Source: Armatimonadota bacterium
Lineage (GTDB): Bacteria > Armatimonadota > JAAZEB01
Assembly (NCBI GenBank): GCA_012841485.1
Contig: DUUU01000591.1
Span: 1-15,653, forward strand
Reading direction: 5' to 3'
DNA length: 15,653 nucleotides
Shown here: in pieces, positions 1-6,360 of the stretch
Position numbering within the stretch: position 1 is the stretch's first letter
Layout of the letters: every line of letters begins with the position of its first letter
Position numbers and translations under genes: made by a program
Notes under the pieces: model-generated
The model's database searches: none
Told to the model about the DNA's origin: nothing
Seen by the model: the letters and a program-made list of their open reading frames with translations, nothing else

Positions 1-1
1 G

Positions 2-1165
2 GAGGCGGATCGCGAGGCGAGAAACGCCTCGCGCCGGGCGCTGGCGCGCAACCCCGAGGCGCTCGTGATTGCCACCGGCTGCTACCCCCAGGTCGACCCC
101 GAGCCGATGGCGGGCATTCCTGGCGTGCGTCTGGTCGGCGGCAACGATCTGAAGAGAGACCTGGTCGCGCGCGTGCGCGCGCTGCTTGCTGAAGAGGGCG
201 CGCCGGCAGGTCGCCCGGTAGAGTCGACGCCCGTTCCCGCGACGGCGGCGCTCACCGGGGTGAGCGCCATCGGGCGGACGCGCCACGTGGTGAAGATTCA
301 GGAGGGCTGCAACCACCGCTGCGCCTACTGCGTGGTGCCCCACGCGCGCGGCCCGGCGCGCAGTCGCCCCGTGGCTGAGGTGGTCGAGGAAGTGCGACGC
401 GTCGCGGATGCCAGGTTTCGCGAGGTGGTGCTCACTGGCACCTGCATCGGCTCGTACGGGAAGGATCTCCGCCCGCGGGTGAAGCTGGCCGAGTGTGTCG
501 CCGCAGTGGCCGCGGTTCCCGGATTGAAGCGCGTGCGCATCAGCTCCATCGAGCCGTGGGACGTGGATGAGGAGTTGATCGCCCTGGTGGCAAGCGGTCC
601 GGTGGTTTGCGCGCACTTCCACCTCCCGCTCCAGAGTGGGGATGATGGCCTGCGCCGGCGAATGCGTCGGGCGGGAACGAGCGCGCAGTTTGCCGACCTC
701 GTCGCCCGAATCCGCGAGCGGTTGCCAGACGCGGGGATCACGACTGACGTGATCGTCGGCTTCCCGGGGGAGACGGATGCCGAGTTCGAGGTGACACGCG
801 ATTTCTGCCAGCGGATGCAGTTTAGCCGGATGCACGTCTTCCGGTACTCGCCTCGGCCCTTCACTCACGCGGCGACCCTGCCCGACCGTGTTCCTCGTGC
901 CATCGCCAACGCGCGCAGCCGCGCGCTGATCCGGCTGGGCGAGGAGATGAGCCAGGCGTTTGCCTCACGCTGGGTGAAGCGGAAGGTTTCCGTCCTGGTC
1001 GAGGGGCAGAATGGCCCCGAGGGGCAATTCGAGGGCCTGACTGAGAGCTATGTGCGGGTGCTCTTCATGAGCGAGCGCGCTCTGGCGCGGGGCGAGTTGG
1101 TGAACGTCGAGGTGAGCGAGGCACGTGAGGGGTGCCTTTTCGGGAGGGTTTCAGGTGATGGGTGA
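2..1165 (+). CDS. mtaB: tRNA t6A37 methylthiotransferase, MtaB type (5' end outside window)
   Basis: Radical-SAM enzyme expected to convert t6A at position 37 of ANN-decoding tRNAs to ms2t6A. The frame is already open at base 2 (reading EADREARNAS), so the true start and most of the N-terminal UPF0004 domain lie upstream of the window. Visible: a conserved N-domain cysteine in ATGCYPQ; the 4Fe-4S radical-SAM motif CNHRCAYC, with cysteines encoded at 308-310, 320-322 and 329-331; the following ARGPARSRP segment; VVLTGTCIGSYG; and a C-terminal TRAM-like domain (about the last 60 residues). The VKIQEGCN...RSRP pattern and the GGNDLKRDL segment fit MtaB better than MiaB or RimO. The stop at 1163-1165 overlaps the start of the HIT gene, so the two are probably co-transcribed. 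Confidence 0.88.
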   Translation, partial: EADREARNASRRALARNPEALVIATGCYPQVDPEPMAGIPGVRLVGGNDLKRDLVARVRALLAEEGAPAGRPVESTPVPATAALTGVSAIGRTRHVVKIQEGCNHRCAYCVVPHARGPARSRPVAEVVEEVRRVADARFREVVLTGTCIGSYGKDLRPRVKLAECVAAVAAVPGLKRVRISSIEPWDVDEELIALVASGPVVCAHFHLPLQSGDDGLRRRMRRAGTSAQFADLVARIRERLPDAGITTDVIVGFPGETDAEFEVTRDFCQRMQFSRMHVFRYSPRPFTHAATLPDRVPRAIANARSRALIRLGEEMSQAFASRWVKRKVSVLVEGQNGPEGQFEGLTESYVRVLFMSERALARGELVNVEVSEAREGCLFGRVSGDG

Positions 1166-1502
1166 ATGCATCTTCTGTCGCATTGCCGAGGGGAGTCTCC
1201 CCGCGCGCGTGGTCTACCAGGATGAGCAGGCGGTCGCCTTCGAGGATCTGCACCCGCAGGCGCCGGTACACGTCCTGGTCATCCCCCGAAAGCATATCCC
1301 CAACCTGCTTGGGGTGGGCGAGGAGGACGAGGCCCTCGGCGGCCACCTGATGCGCGTGGCGTGCCAGGTGGCGCGCGAGAAGGGCGTCGCCGAAGGCGGT
1401 TTCCGCGTCGTCGCCAACATCAACCGCGATGCCGGGCAGAGCGTCGATCACCTCCACCTGCATGTGCTGGGCGGGCGCGCGTTTGGCTGGCCTCCCGGGT
1501 AG
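1158..1502 (+). CDS. HIT family protein, HinT-like purine nucleoside phosphoramidase
   Basis: A 114-residue histidine-triad protein, the usual size for HinT. It probably hydrolyses AMP-lysine or other nucleoside phosphoramidates in the cytosol. The N-terminus has CIFCRI, a typical opening for this family. The C-terminal active site is HLHLHVLGG, with triad histidines at residues 98, 100 and 102, followed by the GRAFGWPPG tail common in bacterial HinT. The ATG at 1158 is chosen over an upstream in-frame start because the family begins here and because a purine-rich GGGAGGG (1142-1148) sits 9 bases before it. It overlaps the end of the mtaB-type gene by 8 bases, which suggests translational coupling. 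The exact substrate cannot be read from sequence. Confidence 0.93.
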   Translation: MGECIFCRIAEGSLPARVVYQDEQAVAFEDLHPQAPVHVLVIPRKHIPNLLGVGEEDEALGGHLMRVACQVAREKGVAEGGFRVVANINRDAGQSVDHLHLHVLGGRAFGWPPG

Positions 1503-1536
1503 CGAGCGCCGGCCGGGGAGCGCGGTGCCAGGTGGC

Positions 1537-1773
1537 CTACTGCACGTTGGTGCCACTCTCCTCCGGAGGGAGAATCGCCTCTTGTCTGCAGGAGGCCTCC
1601 TCCTCCACATCGGGGCCGGGGGTGAAGTGCGCCTCCCCCTCGCGCATGATGGCGGCGCTGTCGAAGCTGGGTGCCTCCGCTGGACTTGCGGGGGGCGGGG
1701 CGATCTCCTCTGGCCCGCTGGGCCCGAAGCGCCAGCGGCGACGCGGCTGGGGTATCTCCTCCCGTCTGCTCAT
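1537..1773 (-). CDS. small Pro/Glu-rich hypothetical protein
   Basis: A 78-residue protein I do not recognise. It starts with a basic stretch (MSRREEIPQPRRRWRFG) and continues as a low-complexity, Pro/Ala/Glu-rich, acidic and probably disordered chain, with no signal peptide or membrane segment. The case for a real gene is its translation start: reading the minus strand, AAGGAGG lies about 7 bases before the ATG at 1773-1771. It also lies 32 bases downstream of the neighbouring same-strand gene, consistent with being the last gene of a small operon. It ends convergently with the HIT gene. Function unknown. Confidence 0.6.
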   Translation of the reverse strand: MSRREEIPQPRRRWRFGPSGPEEIAPPPASPAEAPSFDSAAIMREGEAHFTPGPDVEEEASCRQEAILPPEESGTNVQ

Positions 1774-1805
1774 GGCTCACCCTCCTTGCTTGCGCAATAG
1801 ACCGC

Positions 1806-2144
1806 TCATGGCGCTGGCTCGTCGAGCTCCCGGGCACGGTTCAGGTGGTCGAGTGCCGCGCGGGCGGCGGCGCGCATCAGCCCCACATCATTGCCCTGCG
1901 CGGCGGCGCGGAAGGCATCGATGCTCTCCAGCGCCTGGTCTGCCGCAGCTTTGGCCGACCAGGCGGGATACGCCTCCTGGATGGCCTGGTACACGGTGCG
2001 TTCCACGGCATCGGCCAATCCGGCCGCGTGGCCGATTGCCGCGGGAGTCGCTGGCCCGCGCTCATCCAGGCCATCCAGGTAGCGCACGAGGCTCTGGGCA
2101 TCCTCCGCCGCCCGTCCGATTGCCTCCACGTAGCTGCCCGCCAT
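1806..2144 (-). CDS. small Ala-rich helical hypothetical protein
   Basis: A 112-residue protein of no family I can name. The composition (Ala, Glu, Asp, Arg, Leu) and heptad-like spacing suggest an all-helical bundle in the cytosol. There is no signal peptide and no cysteine or histidine cluster. The ATG at 2144 follows AGGAAGGAG on the minus strand, about 6 bases away, a strong ribosome binding site. The gene sits 40 bases after the BON-domain gene and 32 bases before the Pro/Glu-rich hypothetical, so the three look co-transcribed. Function unknown. Confidence 0.65.
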   Translation of the reverse strand: MAGSYVEAIGRAAEDAQSLVRYLDGLDERGPATPAAIGHAAGLADAVERTVYQAIQEAYPAWSAKAAADQALESIDAFRAAAQGNDVGLMRAAARAALDHLNRARELDEPAP

Positions 2145-2184
2145 GGCCGCTCCTTCCTGCCTCGCTCTCGCGCCGGCCCCCGTC

Positions 2185-2406
2185 TCAGATCGGCTCGCCC
2201 GTTACCACCAACCGGTTTTCCACCTGCTCGACGCCACGCAGCTGCCGCACCGCGGCCTCCGCCTCTTCCCACTCGCGCTGAGTGCGCACCCTTCCGCGCA
2301 GCACAACCCGGGGCCCGTATACGGATGCCTTGATCTCGTCCGCGTCGAGGCGGGGGTTCTCAGCGAGACGCGCATGGATCATCGCCTCCGTTGCCACGTC
2401 TACCAT
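2185..2406 (-). CDS. single BON-domain protein
   Basis: A 73-residue protein that is almost entirely one BON domain: a predicted alpha-beta-beta-alpha-beta unit with the family pattern V.L.G.V.....W..A...V..L.GV..V.N.L.V (seen as VVLRGRVRTQREWEEAEAAVRQL then GVEQVENRLVV). BON domains elsewhere bind phospholipid or sit in osmotic-stress and secretin-associated proteins. This copy has no signal peptide or lipobox, so it appears cytosolic or acts through a partner. The ATG at 2406 is preceded by GGAGGG with about 6 bases between. The specific role is not deducible. Confidence 0.85.
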   Translation of the reverse strand: MVDVATEAMIHARLAENPRLDADEIKASVYGPRVVLRGRVRTQREWEEAEAAVRQLRGVEQVENRLVVTGEPI

Positions 2407-2484
2407 GAGCTTCCCTCCCGGGACGTCCTGGGCGCCGGATGCCGGCGGCGTCCCCTGCCCGTGGTGCCGGAGACGCCGCAGCCT

Positions 2485-2754
2485 TCACGCCGCCATCCGG
2501 TGCAATGCCCTCACCGAATGCGTTGTGTAGTGACGGACGGGGACGACGTCGGCGTTCTCGCGCAGCGCGGGCGGAAGTCTCTCCAGCGCGTCCTGTTCGC
2601 TATCGGCGTCCACGATTGCCCATCCCTTGTGCTCGCCTGCTGCCCCCGCGAACCAGAACTGCTCCAGCAATTCCGGGGCGTTGTGGGCCAGCTCGTCCAT
2701 GGTTCTCAAGCACTCGTCTGGAGTGTGTTCCACGATCACCATGTAGTGCTTCAT
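2485..2754 (-). CDS. small hypothetical protein, probable alpha/beta sandwich
   Basis: An 89-residue protein beginning MKHYMVIVEHTPDECLRTMDEL. Alternating strands and helices (MVIVEH, a helix, WFAGAAGEHKGWAIVDA, then DALERLPPALRENADVVPV) resemble small ferredoxin-like or muconolactone-isomerase-like folds, but I cannot assign a family with confidence. The open frame continues upstream to 3039, but that part is Arg/Pro/Ser-rich and overlaps the 3' end of murJ, so the ATG at 2754 is chosen. On the minus strand GGAGAGGAG lies about 10 bases before it. It is the first gene of the four-gene minus-strand cluster. Confidence 0.75.
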   Translation of the reverse strand: MKHYMVIVEHTPDECLRTMDELAHNAPELLEQFWFAGAAGEHKGWAIVDADSEQDALERLPPALRENADVVPVRHYTTHSVRALHRMAA

Positions 2755-2851
2755 CGTTGAACCGCTCCTCTCCGGCGCTGACGATGGCCGGGGCGCGCCA
2801 CTCGTATAGGAGATTTGTTCCCCGTTCGGACCGGCGTAAAACGGCGAAATG

Positions 2852-2868
2852 CCCTGCTGGAGGCAGGG
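2852..2868 (-). terminator. possible terminator hairpin after murJ
   Basis: A perfect 6-bp inverted repeat (CCCTGC, five-base loop, GCAGGG) lies 68 bases past the murJ stop. On the minus strand it is followed by CATTTCGCCGTTTT, only a weak T-rich tract. A second dyad, CCGTT/AACGG at 2822-2843, follows. Together they could end the murJ transcript before the four small genes. Weak support. Confidence 0.3.
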
Positions 2869-2935
2869 GGAAGCGGATCGCCCGCGGGCCTGGGGAGCGC
2901 CCGGGGACAAGGCCTGCCTATGGCGAGCGTGTGTT

Positions 2936-4555
2936 TCAGGCGCGGTGCAGCTTGCGGCAAATCTGCTGCCAGACGCCGTGCGCTTCCGGAATGCGCAGCG
3001 CCACGGCACCGGCGGCAAAAAGGAGCAGGCCGGCTCCACCGCCCAGGCTGCACTGGAGCAACCCCACCAGGGCCGACGGAACGGCCTGGCTGGCGAGAGA
3101 GCTTTCTACAACGCTTGCGATGCCCCACGCTATCGCGGCGGCCGGGAGCGAGGCGAGTGCCGTCTTGCCCGCAGAGCGAGCAATCTCGCCGCCATCCAGC
3201 CCGCCCAGGTGGCGGCGCAGAACGCCTCCCATCACCACGGCGAGGACGAGGCCCGAGAACGAGGTGGCCGCCGCGAGACCCGGTCCGCCGAAAGGAGCGC
3301 GCAGCGCCAGGTTGAGGAGGACGAAGAGGAGGCTCACGCCGATCCCGGCGAAGACCGGCGTGCGGTTATCGCCCAGGGCAAAGCAGGCGCGCGCCACCAC
3401 CGCCTGCGCCGACCAGGCTGGAACGGCGATGCTGTAGGCGGCCAGTATGGGGGCGGCCAGGGCGGTATCGCTGGCGGTGAACTCGCCGTGCTCGAAGACC
3501 ATGCGGATGAGCGGCGCGCTCAACGCGATCATCAGCGCCGAGATCGGAATCGTGGTGAAGAGGATGGCGCGCAACGACCGGCTGAGCGTCTCGCGGAACT
3601 CCGTCACTCTGCGCGCGGCCGCGTAGGCAGAGAGAGTGGGCAGCAGGGCCACGGCGAGCGATTGCCCGAACATGGCGAGCGGCGCCTGCATCAGCCGGTT
3701 GGTGTTGGTCAGCGCGGAGGCAACGCCATCCGAGATGCGCACTCCGAAGGCGCGGTTCAGCTCCGTCAGGATCTGCGGGAGGGCGAGGCTCAGCACCACC
3801 GCTCCCATCATCCCGATCACGCGGCGCACTCCCGGATGGCTCAGATGGAGCGCCGGCCGGTAGCGCACGCCCATCCGCCGGACCATGGTATACTGCAGCA
3901 ACAGGTTGCCCAGCACCGCGCCACCCAGCGCGCCCCACGAGAAGCCCGCGATGCCGAGCCGGGGCGACAGGGTAACGCCCCCGACAATGATCGACAGGTT
4001 ATAGATCACCGGGCCCAATGCCGGCGCCAGGAAACGCTGGCGAGACTGCTGGGCGCCCATCATCAGGCCCCCGAGGAGAAAGCAGATCTGCGCCGGGAGC
4101 ACGATGCGCATCAGGTAGGCGCACTGCTCGATATCCGCGGAGGTGAAGCGCGGGTCATCCAGAAGCCAGCGCGCCAGCGGCACGGCAAAGAGGCCCGCCG
4201 CGATCACGGCGCCGGTGACCACCAGCGTGAGCGCCGTGGCGAGGATGCTGAAGACGCGCCACGCCTCCTCCTCCTCGTTCCGCGTCAGGTAGTCGGTGAA
4301 GACCGGGATGAACGCCGCGGTGAGCGCGCCCCCGGCGATCAGCATGAAGATCAGGTCGGGGATGAAGAACGCCATGTTGAAGATGTCGGTCTGGTTCCCC
4401 TGGCCGTAGAGATGGGTGATCGTGGCATCTCGGACAAACCCGAGGATGCGCCCGAGGGTGAGCGCCACGAACATGATGAGCGAGGCCCGGGCGATGGTGC
4501 GGCGCTCGGCGCTGCTGGAAGGGGTGGAGGGTGGTTGCATTCTTGGCCTGGTCAT
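2936..4555 (-). CDS. murJ: lipid II flippase MurJ (MviN family)
   Basis: A 539-residue polytopic membrane protein of the MOP superfamily, expected to flip lipid II across the inner membrane for peptidoglycan synthesis. After a short polar N-terminus comes the family signature: first helix SLIMFVALTLGRILGFVRD, then FNMAFFIPDLIFMLIAGGALTAAFIPVF. About 13-14 hydrophobic segments follow to the C-terminus. Length matches the family (500-550). Start: the ATG at 4555 has no clear ribosome binding site. An in-frame ATG at 4540 has a weak AGG about 8 bases upstream and would remove only five residues, so either is possible. The 5' end overlaps the rpsT promoter on the opposite strand. Confidence 0.95.
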   Translation of the reverse strand: MTRPRMQPPSTPSSSAERRTIARASLIMFVALTLGRILGFVRDATITHLYGQGNQTDIFNMAFFIPDLIFMLIAGGALTAAFIPVFTDYLTRNEEEEAWRVFSILATALTLVVTGAVIAAGLFAVPLARWLLDDPRFTSADIEQCAYLMRIVLPAQICFLLGGLMMGAQQSRQRFLAPALGPVIYNLSIIVGGVTLSPRLGIAGFSWGALGGAVLGNLLLQYTMVRRMGVRYRPALHLSHPGVRRVIGMMGAVVLSLALPQILTELNRAFGVRISDGVASALTNTNRLMQAPLAMFGQSLAVALLPTLSAYAAARRVTEFRETLSRSLRAILFTTIPISALMIALSAPLIRMVFEHGEFTASDTALAAPILAAYSIAVPAWSAQAVVARACFALGDNRTPVFAGIGVSLLFVLLNLALRAPFGGPGLAAATSFSGLVLAVVMGGVLRRHLGGLDGGEIARSAGKTALASLPAAAIAWGIASVVESSLASQAVPSALVGLLQCSLGGGAGLLLFAAGAVALRIPEAHGVWQQICRKLHRA

Positions 4556-4563
4556 GCTATAAT
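4535..4563 (+). promoter_or_regulatory. sigma70-type promoter for rpsT
   Basis: TTGCAT (4535-4540), a 17-base spacer and a perfect TATAAT (4558-4563). It points to rpsT and would give a leader of roughly 115 bases. It overlaps the murJ start codons on the other strand, so the two transcripts must begin in opposite directions from nearly the same place. Confidence 0.75.
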
Positions 4564-4577
4564 CACGAGGTACGCCC

Positions 4578-4638
4578 CCGGGCGGTTCTCTGCCCGGCGT
4601 GTTGGCATGTTATCTTGAATAGCCGCGGTGACGCCGCG
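4578..4638 (+). promoter_or_regulatory. rpsT leader stem-loops
   Basis: Two short hairpins lie in the predicted rpsT leader: CCGGGC (4578-4583) with GCCCGG (4592-4597), and CGCGG (4624-4628) with CCGCG (4634-4638). In E. coli, S20 represses its own translation, so a leader structure is plausible, but I see no direct match to a known S20 operator. Confidence 0.3.
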
Positions 4639-4686
4639 CTCGCCGCGGACGGAGACCGACGCAGATCGCCTGGAGGACTCGAACGA

Positions 4687-4965
4687 ATGCCGAATATCAA
4701 ATCCGTTAAGAAGGATGTTGTGCGCTCGCGCCAGCGCCAGCAGCGCAACCAGTCCTACAAGTCGCGCATGAAGACGATGGTGAAGAAGACCCGCGCGGCG
4801 ATTATGGAGCACAGCGTGGATGAGGCGCAGATTCGGGCGACCGAGAGCACCATTGACAAGCTCGCCCAGAAGGGGATCATCCACCCGAACGCCGCGGCGC
4901 GCCGCAAGTCTCGTTTGATGAAGCTGGTCAACAAGGAGCACCAGGCCCAGGCCGCCGAGGCCTGA
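4687..4965 (+). CDS. rpsT: 30S ribosomal protein S20
   Basis: A 92-residue basic helical protein that binds 16S rRNA near the body of the 30S subunit. The family pattern is clear: MPNIKSVKKDVVRSRQRQQRN, then KSRMKTMVKKTRAAI, and near the C-terminus KGIIHPNAAARRKSRLMKLVN. The ATG at 4687 is used because it begins the conserved MPNIKSA-type N-terminus and has GGAGGA (4672-4677) nine bases upstream. The open frame extends further upstream but only through the promoter and leader. It is monocistronic as seen here: the next gene, holA, converges on it after 56 bases. Confidence 0.97.
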   Translation: MPNIKSVKKDVVRSRQRQQRNQSYKSRMKTMVKKTRAAIMEHSVDEAQIRATESTIDKLAQKGIIHPNAAARRKSRLMKLVNKEHQAQAAEA

Positions 4966-5021
4966 CTTCATGCGGCCGGTCTGGCCGAGGGAAACGCGCG
5001 CTCGCAGCGGCATCAGGGCTG

Positions 5022-6182
5022 TCATCGGCCTGCCGCTTCCCGAGAGAGGGGGCGCGCTTTTTCTCTGTACGCCCCTCCGGTGGGCCGGCGCCCGCTCGCC
5101 AGCTCCAGCACCAGCATCTCCAGCACGAGGCGAGGGTTATCCACCTCACCCTCGATTCCTTTGAAGGCGAGATCCGCCGCCAGCACGCGCTCCAGTCCGC
5201 GATGCAGCGCGTCCCAGGAGAACGCGCCTGCCTGGCGCAGGAGCTTCTCGCGTAGGAAGGGCCGTTGCACCTGGATCATCACGCTCGCGGAGCGGTCCTT
5301 GGGCAGCACGTCGCGCACCACCTCGGCCGGCACCTGCGCGCCACTGCGCTTCAGATAGCCGCGCTCGGCGAGGTACTTCGTCTGCCAGATCAGACGCAGC
5401 TGCCGGGCTACCAGCGCCAGGATCTTCGGCTCGGCCTCGCCGCTGTCGAGCAGCACCTTGAGCGCCGTCAGCGCCGTATCCGGGCGCCGGTCGCCGATGG
5501 CGTCGATCAGCTCGAAGACCGTGGCCTCTGGCGAGCGGGTGACCACGAGGTTCACGTCTGCCACGCTGACCGATTTGGTGGCGCCCGCGTAGGCAATCAG
5601 CTTCTCCAGTTCGTTGCGCAGCCGGGTGAGGTCAGCGCCAGCGAGGAGCACCATCTGCGCCGCGGCGCGCGGCTCCATCGTGACCCCGGCCTCCTTGGCT
5701 GCCGCCACCACCCAGCGCTCGGCATCCTGCTCGCGAAAAGCGGGCACCTCGATGAGGACTCCCACTCCGCGGATCGCCGTCTCCAGTTTGTCGCTCAGGA
5801 TCCGCTTCTTGCGCGCCCGCGAGTCGTAAGAGGCCTCATCGGCGGTCAGGATCAGCAAGGAGCCGGGGCCAATCCGCGGGAGGAGGGCGGCGAGGCGCGC
5901 CTGTTCCGGCGCGCGCATCTGGTGGGCGGCGCGCAGGATCACCACCTTGCCGGCGCCCATCAACGAGAAGTTGGCCAGCTCGTCGGCCACCTGGTCGCAT
6001 TTCGCGCCGCTGCCATGAAGCGCCTGCACGTCCGGGTCGCCTCCGGCTGCCTCACGTGCGCCTGCCACCAGCTTGGCGACGACATCTTCGACCAGCACCT
6101 CCTCTCGTCCGTAGACAAGGTAAACGGTGTGGTCCGGTACCACCTTCTTCTGGCGGGATATCTTCAAGTACGGCAGATCCAC
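5022..6182 (-). CDS. holA: DNA polymerase III subunit delta
   Basis: A 386-residue clamp-loader subunit that opens the beta sliding clamp. Visible family features: the N-terminal VYLVYGREEVLVEDVVAKL segment (the degenerate AAA+ P-loop region of delta), a mid-region LTRLRNELEKLIAYAG, then FELIDAIGDRRPDTALTALKVLLDSGE and ILALVARQLRLIWQ, all typical of HolA. The start is placed at a GTG (6182-6180): GAGGAAGAG lies just before it on the minus strand, and the protein then starts at the normal family position. The longer open frame upstream runs through the promoter region and is Gly/Pro/Arg-rich. It converges with rpsT. Confidence 0.93.
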   Translation of the reverse strand: MDLPYLKISRQKKVVPDHTVYLVYGREEVLVEDVVAKLVAGAREAAGGDPDVQALHGSGAKCDQVADELANFSLMGAGKVVILRAAHQMRAPEQARLAALLPRIGPGSLLILTADEASYDSRARKKRILSDKLETAIRGVGVLIEVPAFREQDAERWVVAAAKEAGVTMEPRAAAQMVLLAGADLTRLRNELEKLIAYAGATKSVSVADVNLVVTRSPEATVFELIDAIGDRRPDTALTALKVLLDSGEAEPKILALVARQLRLIWQTKYLAERGYLKRSGAQVPAEVVRDVLPKDRSASVMIQVQRPFLREKLLRQAGAFSWDALHRGLERVLAADLAFKGIEGEVDNPRLVLEMLVLELASGRRPTGGAYREKARPLSREAAGR

Positions 6183-6216
6183 GGCTCTTCCTCGCTTTGT
6201 GTCTGGTCGCGGCGCT

Positions 6217-6225
6217 ATTATACCA
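6217..6225 (-). promoter_or_regulatory. extended -10 promoter for holA
   Basis: On the minus strand this reads TGGTATAAT, a TGn extended -10 with a perfect TATAAT (6222 to 6217). No good TTGACA-like -35 stands at 16-18 bases, which fits an extended -10 promoter. Transcription would begin about 28 bases before the GTG start of holA. Confidence 0.65.
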
Positions 6226-6279
6226 CCGTGGGACGGCGCAAGTCCAGCGCCAAGGGGCCCGAGCGAGGCACGATGCGCC

Positions 6280-6308
6280 TTGCCATCACACAAGCGTTTT
6301 GATATAAT
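6280..6308 (+). promoter_or_regulatory. strong sigma70-type promoter for the TPR-nadK-TPR operon
   Basis: TTGCCA (6280-6285), exactly 17 bases, then TATAAT (6303-6308): 11 of 12 consensus bases. It lies about 55 bases before the ATG of the first TPR gene and is divergent from the holA promoter about 60 bases away. Confidence 0.85.
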
Positions 6309-6360
6309 GGCTCCAGTTGGCCTATCTTATTACCCTTTCGGATTGCGAGGTGTGGTTGTG

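Noticed and set aside
1361..2281. 306-codon plus-strand frame over the HIT gene end and the small-gene cluster
   Set aside because: Arg/Pro/Ser-rich and overlaps the HIT gene and three better supported genes; no ribosome binding site or domain.
3880..3895. TGGTATACT extended -10-like sequence within murJ (plus strand)
   Set aside because: Lies inside a conserved coding region with no -35 and no plus-strand gene nearby; likely chance.
2849..4618. 589-codon open frame on the plus strand opposite murJ
   Set aside because: It is the antisense of murJ in GC-rich DNA, giving an Arg/Glu/His/Gln-rich product with no domain. murJ has full family signatures on the other strand.
6307..6360. Earlier ATG at 6307 for the first TPR protein
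   Set aside because: It overlaps the TATAAT box, so it would lie before the transcription start, and it would put a polar segment before the signal peptide.
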